Source of the DNA: Hyphomicrobiales bacterium
GTDB taxonomy: Bacteria; Pseudomonadota; Alphaproteobacteria; Rhizobiales; Rhizobiaceae
DNA: 64,000 nt
Assembly: GCA_900468625.1 (NCBI GenBank)
Contig: UBUL01000034.1
Coordinates: 36,590 to 100,589 of the forward strand
Direction of reading: 5' to 3'
Position 1 is the stretch's first letter. The number at the start of each line of letters is the position of its first letter. A program made the position numbers and the translations under genes. This document shows, in pieces, positions 35,459 through 44,339 of the stretch. The notes beneath the pieces are model-generated. The model worked only from the letters and a program-made list of their open reading frames with translations, searched no databases and was not told the DNA's origin.

Positions 35459-35697
35459 CCACGCCTCCTTGATGGAAATAAGCCCCCGGAGGGACGCTAG
35501 TGCCGAGGTGTGACAGCGTCATGAACTACAGCCGCCTTCCAATTCACGTCGGCGGATGCCGGACGGGGAAGCAATACGGGCATGCATGGCTGCGTCGGCG
35601 GTGCAGACGGCCGGTTTTGCGGGCAGTGAAATTTGGTCTTCAGGAATTACGTCGGCCTGACCGATCTCGCCTCCGCCTGTCAGCTCTTGAAAGCTGA

Positions 35698-36441
35698 TCA
35701 ATAGCTTTCCTGGGGAACAAGCACCTTGCGCGCCCGCAAAATTGCGTTCAGGGCGATGGCAACCAGGGTGGCCGCAGCCAGCAGGAGAAGATAGCCACCG
35801 ATGGCGCGATAAACGAGCACGCCTAAAATGCCGCCGACGAGGAACGAAAGGATCGTATAAAGATGCAATCTGAGTTTGCCCAGATTGTGCCGCGCCTCCG
35901 AAGCCTGCTCACGGCCGCGCAGAGCATCCAGGGCAATGGCCAGCTCGATGCCGATATCCGTTGCCATGCCGGAAACATGCGTGGTGCGAACCCTGGCGTC
36001 GGAGATGCGGGTGACGACCGCGTTTTGAAGCCCCATCAGGAATGCAAGCCCGAGAACGAGAACCGGAGCGCGCCAAGCAGCAAGCAGCCAGAGATCCGCG
36101 CATCCGAGCGCGGCGAGTAACACGGCCTCGGTCAGAATGCTGTAAGCGTAGATCGCATGCATATTGCGGCGGCGGCCTGCATTGATAATCAGCGTCGATG
36201 CCGTCGCACCCAGGATGAAGGCGACGACGATCCCTCCATAAAACAGGCTCGACAGCCATTGGCCCACGGCAAGATGATCGGACAGCGTCGATACATTGCC
36301 CGTCATGTTGGCCGAGAAGAAGCCGACGGCATAGAAGGCCGACGCATTCAATGTGCCGGCGATCGCCGCCAAGCAGGCCGCCAACCGGCGGTCAATTTTC
36401 TCGTTGCGATGGGTGCCTTGTCTTACAAGCATGGGAACCAC
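35698..36441 (-). CDS. DUF1275 (YoaK-like) membrane protein
   Basis: A 247-residue protein with about six membrane helices: LAAIAGTLNASAFYAVGFFS, ANMTGNVSTLSDHLA, GLQNAVVTRISDARVRTTHV and SGMATDIGIELA, which are the conserved segments of DUF1275. Function unknown. Confidence 0.9.
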   Translation of the reverse strand: MVPMLVRQGTHRNEKIDRRLAACLAAIAGTLNASAFYAVGFFSANMTGNVSTLSDHLAVGQWLSSLFYGGIVVAFILGATASTLIINAGRRRNMHAIYAYSILTEAVLLAALGCADLWLLAAWRAPVLVLGLAFLMGLQNAVVTRISDARVRTTHVSGMATDIGIELAIALDALRGREQASEARHNLGKLRLHLYTILSFLVGGILGVLVYRAIGGYLLLLAAATLVAIALNAILRARKVLVPQESY

Positions 36442-36759
36442 TGTCGGCGGATGGGTATCGGAAGCATCGGAAGTCTCTGCTCCTTCCCGGATTCAGGTTG
36501 AACATCTTTCCGAGGCCGGATCAGGAACCGTCAAGCCTTCTTTCCCTTTCGGTATTTCGGGATCGGGTCGCGACGATTCCCGCGCAGGCCGGAAGCCCGA
36601 AATGATGATGATTTGTCTTACTACTCGACGTGGCGTTCTCACAAGTGAGCTTTTGGCAGTCTGCGAAGATGCCGCATCAAAATTGCGATTTGATACATCA
36701 GTAAGCATGCGCTAAACTGCTAACATCAGAGCTTGTGAAGCATAAGTGATGGTTCCGCC
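36442..36759. promoter_or_regulatory. Upstream region of the Ehr operon
   Basis: About 320 bases without a supported gene, between the DUF1275 gene (minus) and the HTH gene (plus). It should hold the promoter of the HTH-Ehr operon. An AT-rich segment at about 36650-36725 is the likely promoter zone; no clear dyad was found. Confidence 0.4.
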
Positions 36760-37062
36760 ATGATCACCGCCGCTCAGATGCGTGCCGCCAGAGCCCTTCT
36801 TGGTATAGATCAGCGCCAACTCGCCGAATTGGCGGGTGTATCCGTTCCGACGATCCAACGCATGGAGGCGAGCCCCGATGTGGTGCGCGGCAACGTCGAT
36901 TCCCTGATGCGGCTGCTGGCAGCTCTAAGCGAAGCCGGCGTAGAGGTGATCAACGAGGGCGCCGTCAGCCAGGATGGAGGGCGCGGCGTCAGGCTGAAGG
37001 CCAAGCGGGCGGAGAGTGGAGTACCTGGCATGTCCGGGCGAGCAAAGGGATCTCGTTCATGA
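36760..37062 (+). CDS. Xre-type HTH regulator coupled to the Ehr operon
   Basis: A 100-residue protein. Residues 1-60 form an HTH (MRAARALLGIDQRQLAELAG, VSVPTIQRMEASPDVVRG); the tail is basic and Gly-rich. Its stop overlaps the start of the next gene (ATGA at 37059-37062), so the membrane complex is translated as a continuation of this gene, implying that the regulator sets the level of the complex. Confidence 0.88.
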   Translation: MITAAQMRAARALLGIDQRQLAELAGVSVPTIQRMEASPDVVRGNVDSLMRLLAALSEAGVEVINEGAVSQDGGRGVRLKAKRAESGVPGMSGRAKGSRS

Positions 37063-39080
37063 CCGCCCTATCCGTGCTCCTGTCATGTTCGGCCATGATG
37101 CTTGCAATCGCAATCCTTGCCGTCTTCATCGCCCGGTCGAAACAGGCGACGAAGTTCATTTACAGTTTGAGCTTCGCTCTATCGGCAATCGCATTTGCCG
37201 CAGCGGCCGACGCACTCGCCACGATGGCTGCCCCCGACGCCGCGTCCACGCTCGTGCTTCCCATCGGTCTGCCCTGGCTTGGCAGTCATTTCCGTCTGGA
37301 CGCGCTGTCCGCATTCTTTCTGGCGGTCGTCAATTTCGGCGGCATGCTTTCTAGCCTCTATGCCCTCGGCTATGGCCGCCACGAGCACGCGCCTCACCGG
37401 GTGCTGCCGTTCTTCCCGGCCTTTATCGCCGGCATGAATCTTGTGACCCTCGCTGACGACGCCTTCACCTTCCTGATGTCCTGGGAGTTCATGTCGCTCG
37501 CGTCCTGGGCGCTTGTGATCGCCCATCACCGTGATACCGACAACCGAAAAGCCGGCTATCTCTACATCGTCATGGCGAGCTTCGGCACACTGACCCTTTT
37601 GCTCGCCTTCGGCCTGCTTGCGGGACCGGACGGCAATTATGATTTTGCCTCCATGCGTGCCGCCGAACACGCACCGCTGACCTCGGGCCTGGTGCTCGCG
37701 CTGCTGCTGGCCGGCACCGGATCAAAGGCTGGGCTGGTACCCCTCCATGTCTGGCTGCCGCGGGCGCATCCGGCCGCCCCCAGCCACGTCTCCGCGCTCA
37801 TGAGCGGCGTCATGACCAAAGTCGCGGTCTACGGCTTCATACGGGTGGTCTTCGATCTGCTCGGCGCGCCGGCGTGGTGGTTCGGCATCGTCGTTCTGGC
37901 CATCGGCGGCATCACTGCGGTTCTCGGCATACTGCACGCGCTGATGGAAAGCGATCTCAAGCGCCTGCTTGCCTACAGCACCATTGAAAATATCGGCGTC
38001 ATCTTCGTCGGCCTCGGTCTGGCGCTTGCATTCAAGGCGAACGGCATGGGGCTGGCTGCGGCCTTGGCACTGACAGCCGCCTTATTCCATGTCCTCAACC
38101 ATTCATTCTTCAAGAGCCTGCTTTTCTTTGGCGCCGGAGCCGTGCTGACGGCGACCGGGGAACGGGACACGGAAAAACTCGGCGGGCTCATCCATCGCAT
38201 GCCGGCAACGGCCGTCGTCTTTCTCGTCGGCTGCGTCGCAATCTCGGCTCTTCCGCCTTTCAATGGCTTCGTTTCCGAATGGCTGGCATTTCAGGCCGTC
38301 CTGCAAAGCCCTGCCCTGCCCCAGTGGGGATTGAAGCTTCTTGTGCCGGCGATGGGCGGCCTGCTCGCCCTTGCCGCCGCCCTGGCTGCCGCCTGTTTCG
38401 TCAAGGTCTTCGGCGTGACGTTTCTCGGCCGTCCCCGTACCGTGTCGGCAGAACGGGCAATGGAGGCCGACGGTTTCTCGCTTTCCGCCATGTCGGCGCT
38501 GGCCTTCCTCTGCCTTGCCGCCGGTGTACTGCCCGGGGTCGTCATCGACGCGCTAGCGCCGGTGACGCTCTCGCTGATCGGCCAGCGCATGCCGGTGCAA
38601 ACGGATATTCCATGGCTGTCGATCGTGCCGATCACTGAGGCCCGCAGCTCCTATAACGGCCTGCTCGTTTTCCTCTTCATCCTCTTTTCGGCGTCGCTCA
38701 CCGCCTATCTCGTCCACCGCTTTGGCTCGCGACGCATCCGCAGGGCGCCGGCCTGGGATTGCGGCTTTCCGATCAGCGACCCGGCAACGCAATATACCGC
38801 CAGCAGCTTCGCCCAGCCTATCCGGCGCGTCTTCGGCACGCTGATCTTTCACGCACGCGATCGGGTGACCATACCGGCGCCCGGCGATCTCCGCCCGGCG
38901 CGGTTCACGCTGGAGATGCATGATCATATCTGGGAAGGACTCTATCTGCCCATCGTCGGCGCGGTCGGTTTTGCGGCCGAAAAACTCAATCATCTGCAGT
39001 TTTTGACCATCCGGCGATATCTGAGCCTGGTCTTCCTCACGCTCGTTCTCCTGCTTTTGGTGCTGGCGCTATGGTCATGA
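37059..39080 (+). CDS. hyfB: Hydrogenase-4-like component B (NuoL/antiporter-type subunit)
   Basis: A 673-residue membrane protein with about 16 helices and the proton-channel signatures of the NuoL/MrpA/HyfB family: LMSWEFMSLASWALVIAHH, GLVPLHVWLPRAHPAAPSHV, SALMSGVMTKVAVYGF, and KRLLAYSTIENIGVIFVGLG. It should translocate ions as part of the complex. It overlaps the HTH gene and the next gene. Confidence 0.92.
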   Translation: MTALSVLLSCSAMMLAIAILAVFIARSKQATKFIYSLSFALSAIAFAAAADALATMAAPDAASTLVLPIGLPWLGSHFRLDALSAFFLAVVNFGGMLSSLYALGYGRHEHAPHRVLPFFPAFIAGMNLVTLADDAFTFLMSWEFMSLASWALVIAHHRDTDNRKAGYLYIVMASFGTLTLLLAFGLLAGPDGNYDFASMRAAEHAPLTSGLVLALLLAGTGSKAGLVPLHVWLPRAHPAAPSHVSALMSGVMTKVAVYGFIRVVFDLLGAPAWWFGIVVLAIGGITAVLGILHALMESDLKRLLAYSTIENIGVIFVGLGLALAFKANGMGLAAALALTAALFHVLNHSFFKSLLFFGAGAVLTATGERDTEKLGGLIHRMPATAVVFLVGCVAISALPPFNGFVSEWLAFQAVLQSPALPQWGLKLLVPAMGGLLALAAALAAACFVKVFGVTFLGRPRTVSAERAMEADGFSLSAMSALAFLCLAAGVLPGVVIDALAPVTLSLIGQRMPVQTDIPWLSIVPITEARSSYNGLLVFLFILFSASLTAYLVHRFGSRRIRRAPAWDCGFPISDPATQYTASSFAQPIRRVFGTLIFHARDRVTIPAPGDLRPARFTLEMHDHIWEGLYLPIVGAVGFAAEKLNHLQFLTIRRYLSLVFLTLVLLLLVLALWS

Positions 39081-40027
39081 TATCTGCCCTTTTCATCCAG
39101 GCGCTCCAGATGTCGATCGTCGTGCTGCTCGCGCCGATGCTGACCGGCCTCGTGCGCCTGTTCAAGGCGCGGCTGCTGCGCCGTCGCGGCCCCTCTCCGA
39201 TCCAACCCTATCGCGATCTCATCCGGCTTCTGCGCAAGGAGGCGGTGATTGCGGAAAACGCGTCCTGGCTGTTCAGAGCCGCACCATATCTGATCTTTGC
39301 CGCTACATGGGTGGCGGCCGCCCTCATCCCGACTTTCGCCACCGACCTCGTCTTCAGCTGGACCGCCGATCTGATCGCCATTATCGCGTTGCTCGGGAGC
39401 GCACGCTTCTTCCTGGCGCTTGCCGGCATGGATGTTGGCACCAGCTTCGGCGGGATCGGCTCGAGCCGCGAGGTGATGATTGCGACGCTTGCCGAGCCTT
39501 CGATGCTGCTCATCATCTTCACGCTTGCCCTGGTCGCCGGCTCGACTCAGCTTTCCTCGATCGCTGCCTTCATGACCTCGCCGCAGGTCGGATTGCGCGT
39601 CTCGCTGGCGATCGCCCTCATCGCTCTCATCATGGTCGCAATTGCGGAGAACGCCCGTATTCCGGTCGACAACCCCGCGACCCATCTGGAATTGACCATG
39701 GTGCACGAGGCCATGGTGCTCGAATATTCCGGGCGGCATCTCGCCATGATCGAACTCGCGGCGTCGCTCAAGCTGCTGCTTTATATTTCGTTGATCGCCT
39801 GCCTTTTCGTTCCCTGGAAACTCGCCGATCTTGGGGCCGGGCCGCTTGCCTATCTGGTGGGGCTGGCCGCCTATCTTGCCAAGCTTGCGGCGGGCGGAGC
39901 CCTGCTGGCGCTCTTTGAGACCGCGACCGCCAAGATGCGCGTGTTCCGCGTGCCGGATTTCCTCGGTGCCGCGCTGATGCTCGGCCTGCTGGCGGCCCTG
40001 TTGCGTTTCGTGTCGAGGGGGTTCTGA
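39071..40027 (+). CDS. hyfC: Hydrogenase-4-like component C (NuoH-type subunit)
   Basis: A 318-residue NuoH/HyfC protein: RRRGPSPIQPYRDLIRLLRK near residue 37-56, AIAENARIPVDNPATHLELT and VHEAMVLEYSGR, the segments that contact the quinone-site region in complex I relatives. It overlaps hyfB by 10 bases; an internal ATG at 39077 is an alternative start. Confidence 0.92.
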   Translation: MVMISALFIQALQMSIVVLLAPMLTGLVRLFKARLLRRRGPSPIQPYRDLIRLLRKEAVIAENASWLFRAAPYLIFAATWVAAALIPTFATDLVFSWTADLIAIIALLGSARFFLALAGMDVGTSFGGIGSSREVMIATLAEPSMLLIIFTLALVAGSTQLSSIAAFMTSPQVGLRVSLAIALIALIMVAIAENARIPVDNPATHLELTMVHEAMVLEYSGRHLAMIELAASLKLLLYISLIACLFVPWKLADLGAGPLAYLVGLAAYLAKLAAGGALLALFETATAKMRVFRVPDFLGAALMLGLLAALLRFVSRGF

Positions 40028-40692
40028 TGACCGGGTCGGTCTTCGACATCGCTCACATGCTTGCCGGCGGCCTGGTGCTCGTCAGCATGATGATGCTCTA
40101 TCAGGATCGTCTCTATGCGCTGCTGAACGTCTTTGCGCTGCATTCGCTGGTGCTGACGCTATCGGTTGCTTGGCAAGCCGTTATCCAGGATGCGCCGCAT
40201 CTCTTCGTGACGGCGGCGATCGCTCTCATCTTCAAGGCGATCATCATTCCTGTCGTATTGCACCGGATGATCCGCCAGCTCGGCATTCACCGCGAGATCG
40301 AGACCGTCGTCGGCATTGGCCCCACCATGCTCGCCGGCTTGGGACTGGTGGCGCTGGCCACTGTGGTCATGCTTCGGGTGACCCCGTCTGCTGATCCGAT
40401 CGCCCGGGAAGACCTTGCCTTCGCCCTGTCGGTTCTGCTGCTCGGATTGCTGATCATGGTCACGCGCCGCAATGCCGTCAGCCAGGTCGTCGGCTTCATG
40501 TCGCTGGAAAACGGATTGGTGCTGGCGGCGACCGGCGCCAAGGGCATGCCGCTGGTGGTGGAGATCAGCGTCGCCTTCTCGATCCTGATCGCCTTCATCG
40601 TCATCGGCGTCTTCCTGTTCCGCATCCGCGAGCGCTTCGACACGGTAGACGTCAGGGCACTCGACGACTTCAAAGGAAGGCGGCGGAAATGA
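40027..40692 (+). CDS. hyfE: Hydrogenase-4-like component E (NuoK-like)
   Basis: A 221-residue HyfE-type protein with six to seven helices; the C-terminal part resembles NuoK (GFMSLENGLVLAATGAKGM). Its start overlaps the hyfC stop (TGATG). Confidence 0.9.
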   Translation: MTGSVFDIAHMLAGGLVLVSMMMLYQDRLYALLNVFALHSLVLTLSVAWQAVIQDAPHLFVTAAIALIFKAIIIPVVLHRMIRQLGIHREIETVVGIGPTMLAGLGLVALATVVMLRVTPSADPIAREDLAFALSVLLLGLLIMVTRRNAVSQVVGFMSLENGLVLAATGAKGMPLVVEISVAFSILIAFIVIGVFLFRIRERFDTVDVRALDDFKGRRRK

Positions 40693-42155
40693 ACGCCCTC
40701 TCCTCTTCCATCCTCGGCCTCGATGCGGTTACGGCCGTTCTCGTCATTCCGATTGCCGCGGCCGCCCTACTGGCACTCCTGCCCGGCTACCGCATGACGG
40801 CGCGGCTGAACATAGTCGCGAGCTTTTTGACGCTGCTTGCGGCGCTTTTCCTCTTCTTCGGCGCTCGGCCGCCGCCGGGCCGATATCTGCTCGTGGACGA
40901 TCTCAACATCGTCTTCATCGTCCTGAATGCCTTCGTCGGCTTCACCACCAGCGTCTTCAGCGCCGGCTATATCGCCCACGAGCTGGATATCGGCCGTCTG
41001 ACACCCGCCAACCTGCGCTTCTACCATGCCATGTACCAGGTCATGATGTTCGGCATGAATCTCGCATTCGTGTCGAACAATATCGGTCTGATGTGGGTAG
41101 CGGTGGAATTGGCGACGCTGACCACGGTGCTGATGGTCGGCATCTACCGCACCCATGAGGCATTGGAAGCTGCCTGGAAATATTTCATTCTTGGAAGCGT
41201 CGGTATCGCTTTCGCGCTGTTCGGCACTATCCTCGTCTACCTCGCCGCCCAGGCCGTTGTCGGCACCGGCTACGACGCCATGGTCTGGACGACACTGGTA
41301 GAGCACGCCGCCGGCTTCGACCCGGCTCTTCTCAACCTTGCCTTCATCTTCCTGCTGCTCGGCTACGGCACCAAGGTCGGACTGGCGCCGCTCCATGCCT
41401 GGCTGCCGGACGCCCATGCAGAAGGGCCGACACCGATCTCGGCGGTCCTTTCCGGCCTGTTGCTCAACGTCGCGCTCTATGCCGTATTGCGTTTCAAGAT
41501 ATTGCTTGCCGCCACTCCCGAGGCGATCAGCCCTGGGCCGCTGATGATGACGATGGGGCTCATCTCGCTGATCTTCGCGGCCTTCATGCTCTACCGCCGT
41601 CGTGACATCAAACGCCTGTTCGCCTACTCCTCCATAGAGCATATGGGCATCATCGTCTTTGCCTTCGGTCTCGGCGGCTCGCTCGCCAATTTTGCCGGCC
41701 TGCTGCATATGGTCATGCATTCGCTGACCAAGTCGGCGATCTTCTTCGCCGTCGGCCATATCGCCCAGATCAAGGGAACGCAGAGGCTTTCGGCCATTCG
41801 CGGCCTGACCGAGACGCATCCCGGGCTCGGCTGGGGCTTGCTGGCAGGCGTCATCGCCATTGCCGGCCTGCCGCCCGCCGGGATCTTCATGAGTGAGTTC
41901 CTCATCGTCAGTTCGACCTTCGCAAAGCAGCCGTTGCTCGCCATCCCGCTGGTGTTCGGCCTGCTGGTCGCCTTCGGAGCCCTATTGCTGCGGCTGACGG
42001 GAGCTATCTTTGGTCAGCCGCGCGGCAGCCTTGTCCCGGCCGAAGCATCCTATTTGCCGATGTTCCTGCATCTGGCGCTGGTGCTGGCAGCCGGAATCTA
42101 CCTGCCGCCTCCAATGGTTACCTGGTTTCAGCATATCGCCAATCTTCTTCGATGA
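40689..42155 (+). CDS. hyfF: Hydrogenase-4-like component F (NuoN/NuoL-type subunit)
   Basis: A 488-residue antiporter-like subunit: GLMWVAVELATLTTVLMVGI, GLAPLHAWLPDAHAEGPTPI, SAVLSGLLLNVALYAVLRF and KRLFAYSSIEHMGIIVFAFG. It is the second ion-channel subunit of the complex and overlaps both neighbours by 4 bases. Confidence 0.92.
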   Translation: MNALSSSILGLDAVTAVLVIPIAAAALLALLPGYRMTARLNIVASFLTLLAALFLFFGARPPPGRYLLVDDLNIVFIVLNAFVGFTTSVFSAGYIAHELDIGRLTPANLRFYHAMYQVMMFGMNLAFVSNNIGLMWVAVELATLTTVLMVGIYRTHEALEAAWKYFILGSVGIAFALFGTILVYLAAQAVVGTGYDAMVWTTLVEHAAGFDPALLNLAFIFLLLGYGTKVGLAPLHAWLPDAHAEGPTPISAVLSGLLLNVALYAVLRFKILLAATPEAISPGPLMMTMGLISLIFAAFMLYRRRDIKRLFAYSSIEHMGIIVFAFGLGGSLANFAGLLHMVMHSLTKSAIFFAVGHIAQIKGTQRLSAIRGLTETHPGLGWGLLAGVIAIAGLPPAGIFMSEFLIVSSTFAKQPLLAIPLVFGLLVAFGALLLRLTGAIFGQPRGSLVPAEASYLPMFLHLALVLAAGIYLPPPMVTWFQHIANLLR

Positions 42156-43681
42156 CGCGAGGCCGGACTATGTCGTTGTTAGATGATCTCATAGGCAATA
42201 GCCGTCCGGTTTCGCATCACGGACCCTGGCCGCGCGCCGTTGCCGATACGTCCGACTGGATCTCGGCTGCGTCGCGGTTGTCGGAGGGACATTTGACGAT
42301 GCTTGGCCTCTGGGGCGAGTGCAACGCCGTGCACTTGGCACTGCTTGACGAACGAGCCGGCATGACCGCAATCTTGAGCCTCGAGGAACTGCAGAACGGC
42401 TATCCCTCCATCGCACAGTATCACCCGCCGGCACTGCGCCTGGAACGAGCGCTCCGTGACCTGACGGGATTGGCGCCGGAGGGTCTCGCCGATGCCAGGC
42501 CGTGGCTCGACCACGGCCGCTGGGATCTGCGGTTTCCGCTCGGAAAGCACAGCGCGCCTGCCTCCGCACTCTCCTACGCCTTTCTGCCGGCCGATGGCGA
42601 AAATCTGCACCAGATCCCGGTCGGACCGGTCCATGCCGGCATCATCGAGCCCGGGCATTTTCGCTTCACGGCCAATGGTGAAACCGTCATTCGCCTCGAG
42701 GAACGGCTCGGCTACGTGCACAAGGGGATCGAGGCTCTGATGACAGGCGCCGATCCGGCTCAAGGCGTGCGGCTTGCGGGGCGGACATCCGGCGACAGTT
42801 GCGTTGCCTACGCCTATGCTTTTTCGCGAGCCGCGGAAGCAGCCCTCGGGGTCAAGGTGCCGCCCCGCGCCGTGTGGCTGCGCGCGCTGATGGCCGAACT
42901 CGAGCGGCTCGCCAACCATCTCGGAGACATAGGCGCCATCTGCAATGACGCCGCCTTCGCGCTGATGCTTGCCCATTGCGGCGTGCTGCGTGAACTGGTG
43001 CTGCGATCAGCCGATGCCGCTTTCGGACATCGGCTGATGCGCGACCGTATCGTGCCGGGCGGCGTTTCCGCCGATCTCGACAACAACGGAAAGGCCGGTC
43101 TGCGGGCGCTGCATGCCGAGCTTTGCCGGAAATTCCCCGCTCTCGTGGACCTCTACGACAATACGGCTTCGCTTCAGGACCGGACGGTCGGTGCGGGCGC
43201 GGTGGAGAGCGGGCTTGCCGGCCAATATGGCGCCGGCGGCTATATCGGGCGGGCCGCCGGCCGTGACTTCGACACACGGCGCAACCTTGCCTATCCACCC
43301 TATGGCCAACTGAGCTTCGAGGTACCGCTGCTTCGCGACGGTGACGTGAACGCCCGCATCTGGCTCCGCATTCGCGAAGTCGAACAGAGCCTGTCGCTCA
43401 TGGAACAGATTCTCGACCGGCTGCCGGACGGCCCAATCCTTGCGGAAGCTCCGGCTGTCAACGAGGCGCGGGAGGGCATGGCCCTTGTCGAAGGGTTCCG
43501 CGGCGACGTCCTGGCATGGTTGCGGCTGACACCTGCGGGCAAGATCGAACGCTGCCATCTGCGCGATCCGTCCTGGTTTCAGTGGCCGCTGCTGGAGGCT
43601 GCAATCAAGGACAATATCGTCGCCGACTTCCCGCTCTGCAACAAGTCGTTCAACTGCTCATATTCGGGGCACGATCTGTAA
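42152..43681 (+). CDS. Ehr large subunit (NuoCD/HyfG-like) lacking Ni-Fe ligands
   Basis: A 509-residue fusion of a NuoC-like part (1-140) and a NuoD/hydrogenase large-subunit-like part (IPVGPVHAGIIEPGHFRF, LGYVHKGIEALMTG). In hydrogenases the first metal motif reads CGICGFAH; here the matching segment is SGDSCVAY (residues 213-220), with both ligand positions changed to Ser and one displaced Cys217. The C-terminal CxxC motif is replaced by CNKSFNCSYSGHDL (Cys496 and Cys502). So a Ni-Fe centre is very unlikely and no C-terminal cleavage site is expected. An ATG at 42170 is an alternative start. Confidence 0.9.
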   Translation: MTRGRTMSLLDDLIGNSRPVSHHGPWPRAVADTSDWISAASRLSEGHLTMLGLWGECNAVHLALLDERAGMTAILSLEELQNGYPSIAQYHPPALRLERALRDLTGLAPEGLADARPWLDHGRWDLRFPLGKHSAPASALSYAFLPADGENLHQIPVGPVHAGIIEPGHFRFTANGETVIRLEERLGYVHKGIEALMTGADPAQGVRLAGRTSGDSCVAYAYAFSRAAEAALGVKVPPRAVWLRALMAELERLANHLGDIGAICNDAAFALMLAHCGVLRELVLRSADAAFGHRLMRDRIVPGGVSADLDNNGKAGLRALHAELCRKFPALVDLYDNTASLQDRTVGAGAVESGLAGQYGAGGYIGRAAGRDFDTRRNLAYPPYGQLSFEVPLLRDGDVNARIWLRIREVEQSLSLMEQILDRLPDGPILAEAPAVNEAREGMALVEGFRGDVLAWLRLTPAGKIERCHLRDPSWFQWPLLEAAIKDNIVADFPLCNKSFNCSYSGHDL

Positions 43682-43693
43682 AGGCAAAAGACC

Positions 43694-44221
43694 ATGCGCA
43701 AGCTCCTGTTCGAAAGCCTGATCCGTCCGCCTTTGACGGAGCCTGCACCGCTCAGTACCGATGCTGCGGCTCAAGAACTCGCAGCTGCGGTCGACGGGAA
43801 AGCCTACCGCCGGCTCGGTCGCAGCCTGGCGATCCGCTTCGTCGATGCCGGGTCGTGCAACGGGTGCGAACTCGAAGCACAGGCTCTCGGCAACGCCTTT
43901 TACGATATCGAGCGGTTCGGCATGCGTTTCGTGGCCTCGCCTCGGCACGCCGATGTGCTGATGGTCACCGGCCCCGTGACGAAGAACATGGCGGAAGCCC
44001 TGGAGCGGACATATAATGCCATGCCGGATCCCAAATGGGTCGTTGCGCTGGGTGATTGTGCGCGCGATGGCGGTTGTTTTGCCGGGAGCTACGCCGTGGT
44101 CGGCGGGGTTTCGAAGATCGTGCCCGTCGATCTGCATATTTCCGGCTGCCCGCCGTCGCCGACGTCCATCCTCAAGGGTTTGCTGGCACTGCTCGATCAT
44201 GTAAGCGAGGGGACCGGCTAG
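43694..44221 (+). CDS. Ehr small subunit (NuoB/HyfI-like), [4Fe-4S] protein
   Basis: A 175-residue NuoB-like protein with the four cysteines for one [4Fe-4S] cluster: Cys55 and Cys58 in AGSCNGCELEA, Cys122 in GDCARDGG and Cys152 in SGCPPSP. It should pass electrons to the site formed with the large subunit. The TAG stop codon lies within the first bases of the following RIME-like repeat. No ferredoxin-type HyfH or HyfA gene is present, so the electron donor is unknown. Confidence 0.92.
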   Translation: MRKLLFESLIRPPLTEPAPLSTDAAAQELAAAVDGKAYRRLGRSLAIRFVDAGSCNGCELEAQALGNAFYDIERFGMRFVASPRHADVLMVTGPVTKNMAEALERTYNAMPDPKWVVALGDCARDGGCFAGSYAVVGGVSKIVPVDLHISGCPPSPTSILKGLLALLDHVSEGTG

Positions 44222-44322
44222 CATTTCCCGGAAAAGTGCGTAGCGGTTTTCTGTCCGGAATGCGTTGAGAAATAAAAGGATAGAATGTTTTCGCGATTCG
44301 AAGAAAAGCGGAAATGCTCTAG
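44219..44322. repeat. RIME-like palindromic repeat, copy A
   Basis: About 104 bases: ends AGCATTTCC and GGAAATGCT are inverted, and the middle has TCCGGAATGCGTTGAGAAAT and TCGCGATTCGAAGAAAAGCG. The same order of blocks recurs at 53680-53781. I recognise this as the RIME-type intergenic repeat of rhizobia. It directly follows the Ehr operon, sharing its last stop codon. Confidence 0.85.
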
Positions 44323-44339
44323 TTCGACGGCAAAGTTCA

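Noticed and set aside
35500..35697. Small plus-strand frame between the phosphodiesterase and DUF1275 genes
   Set aside because: No start signal and no protein-like features; the region is a normal spacer.
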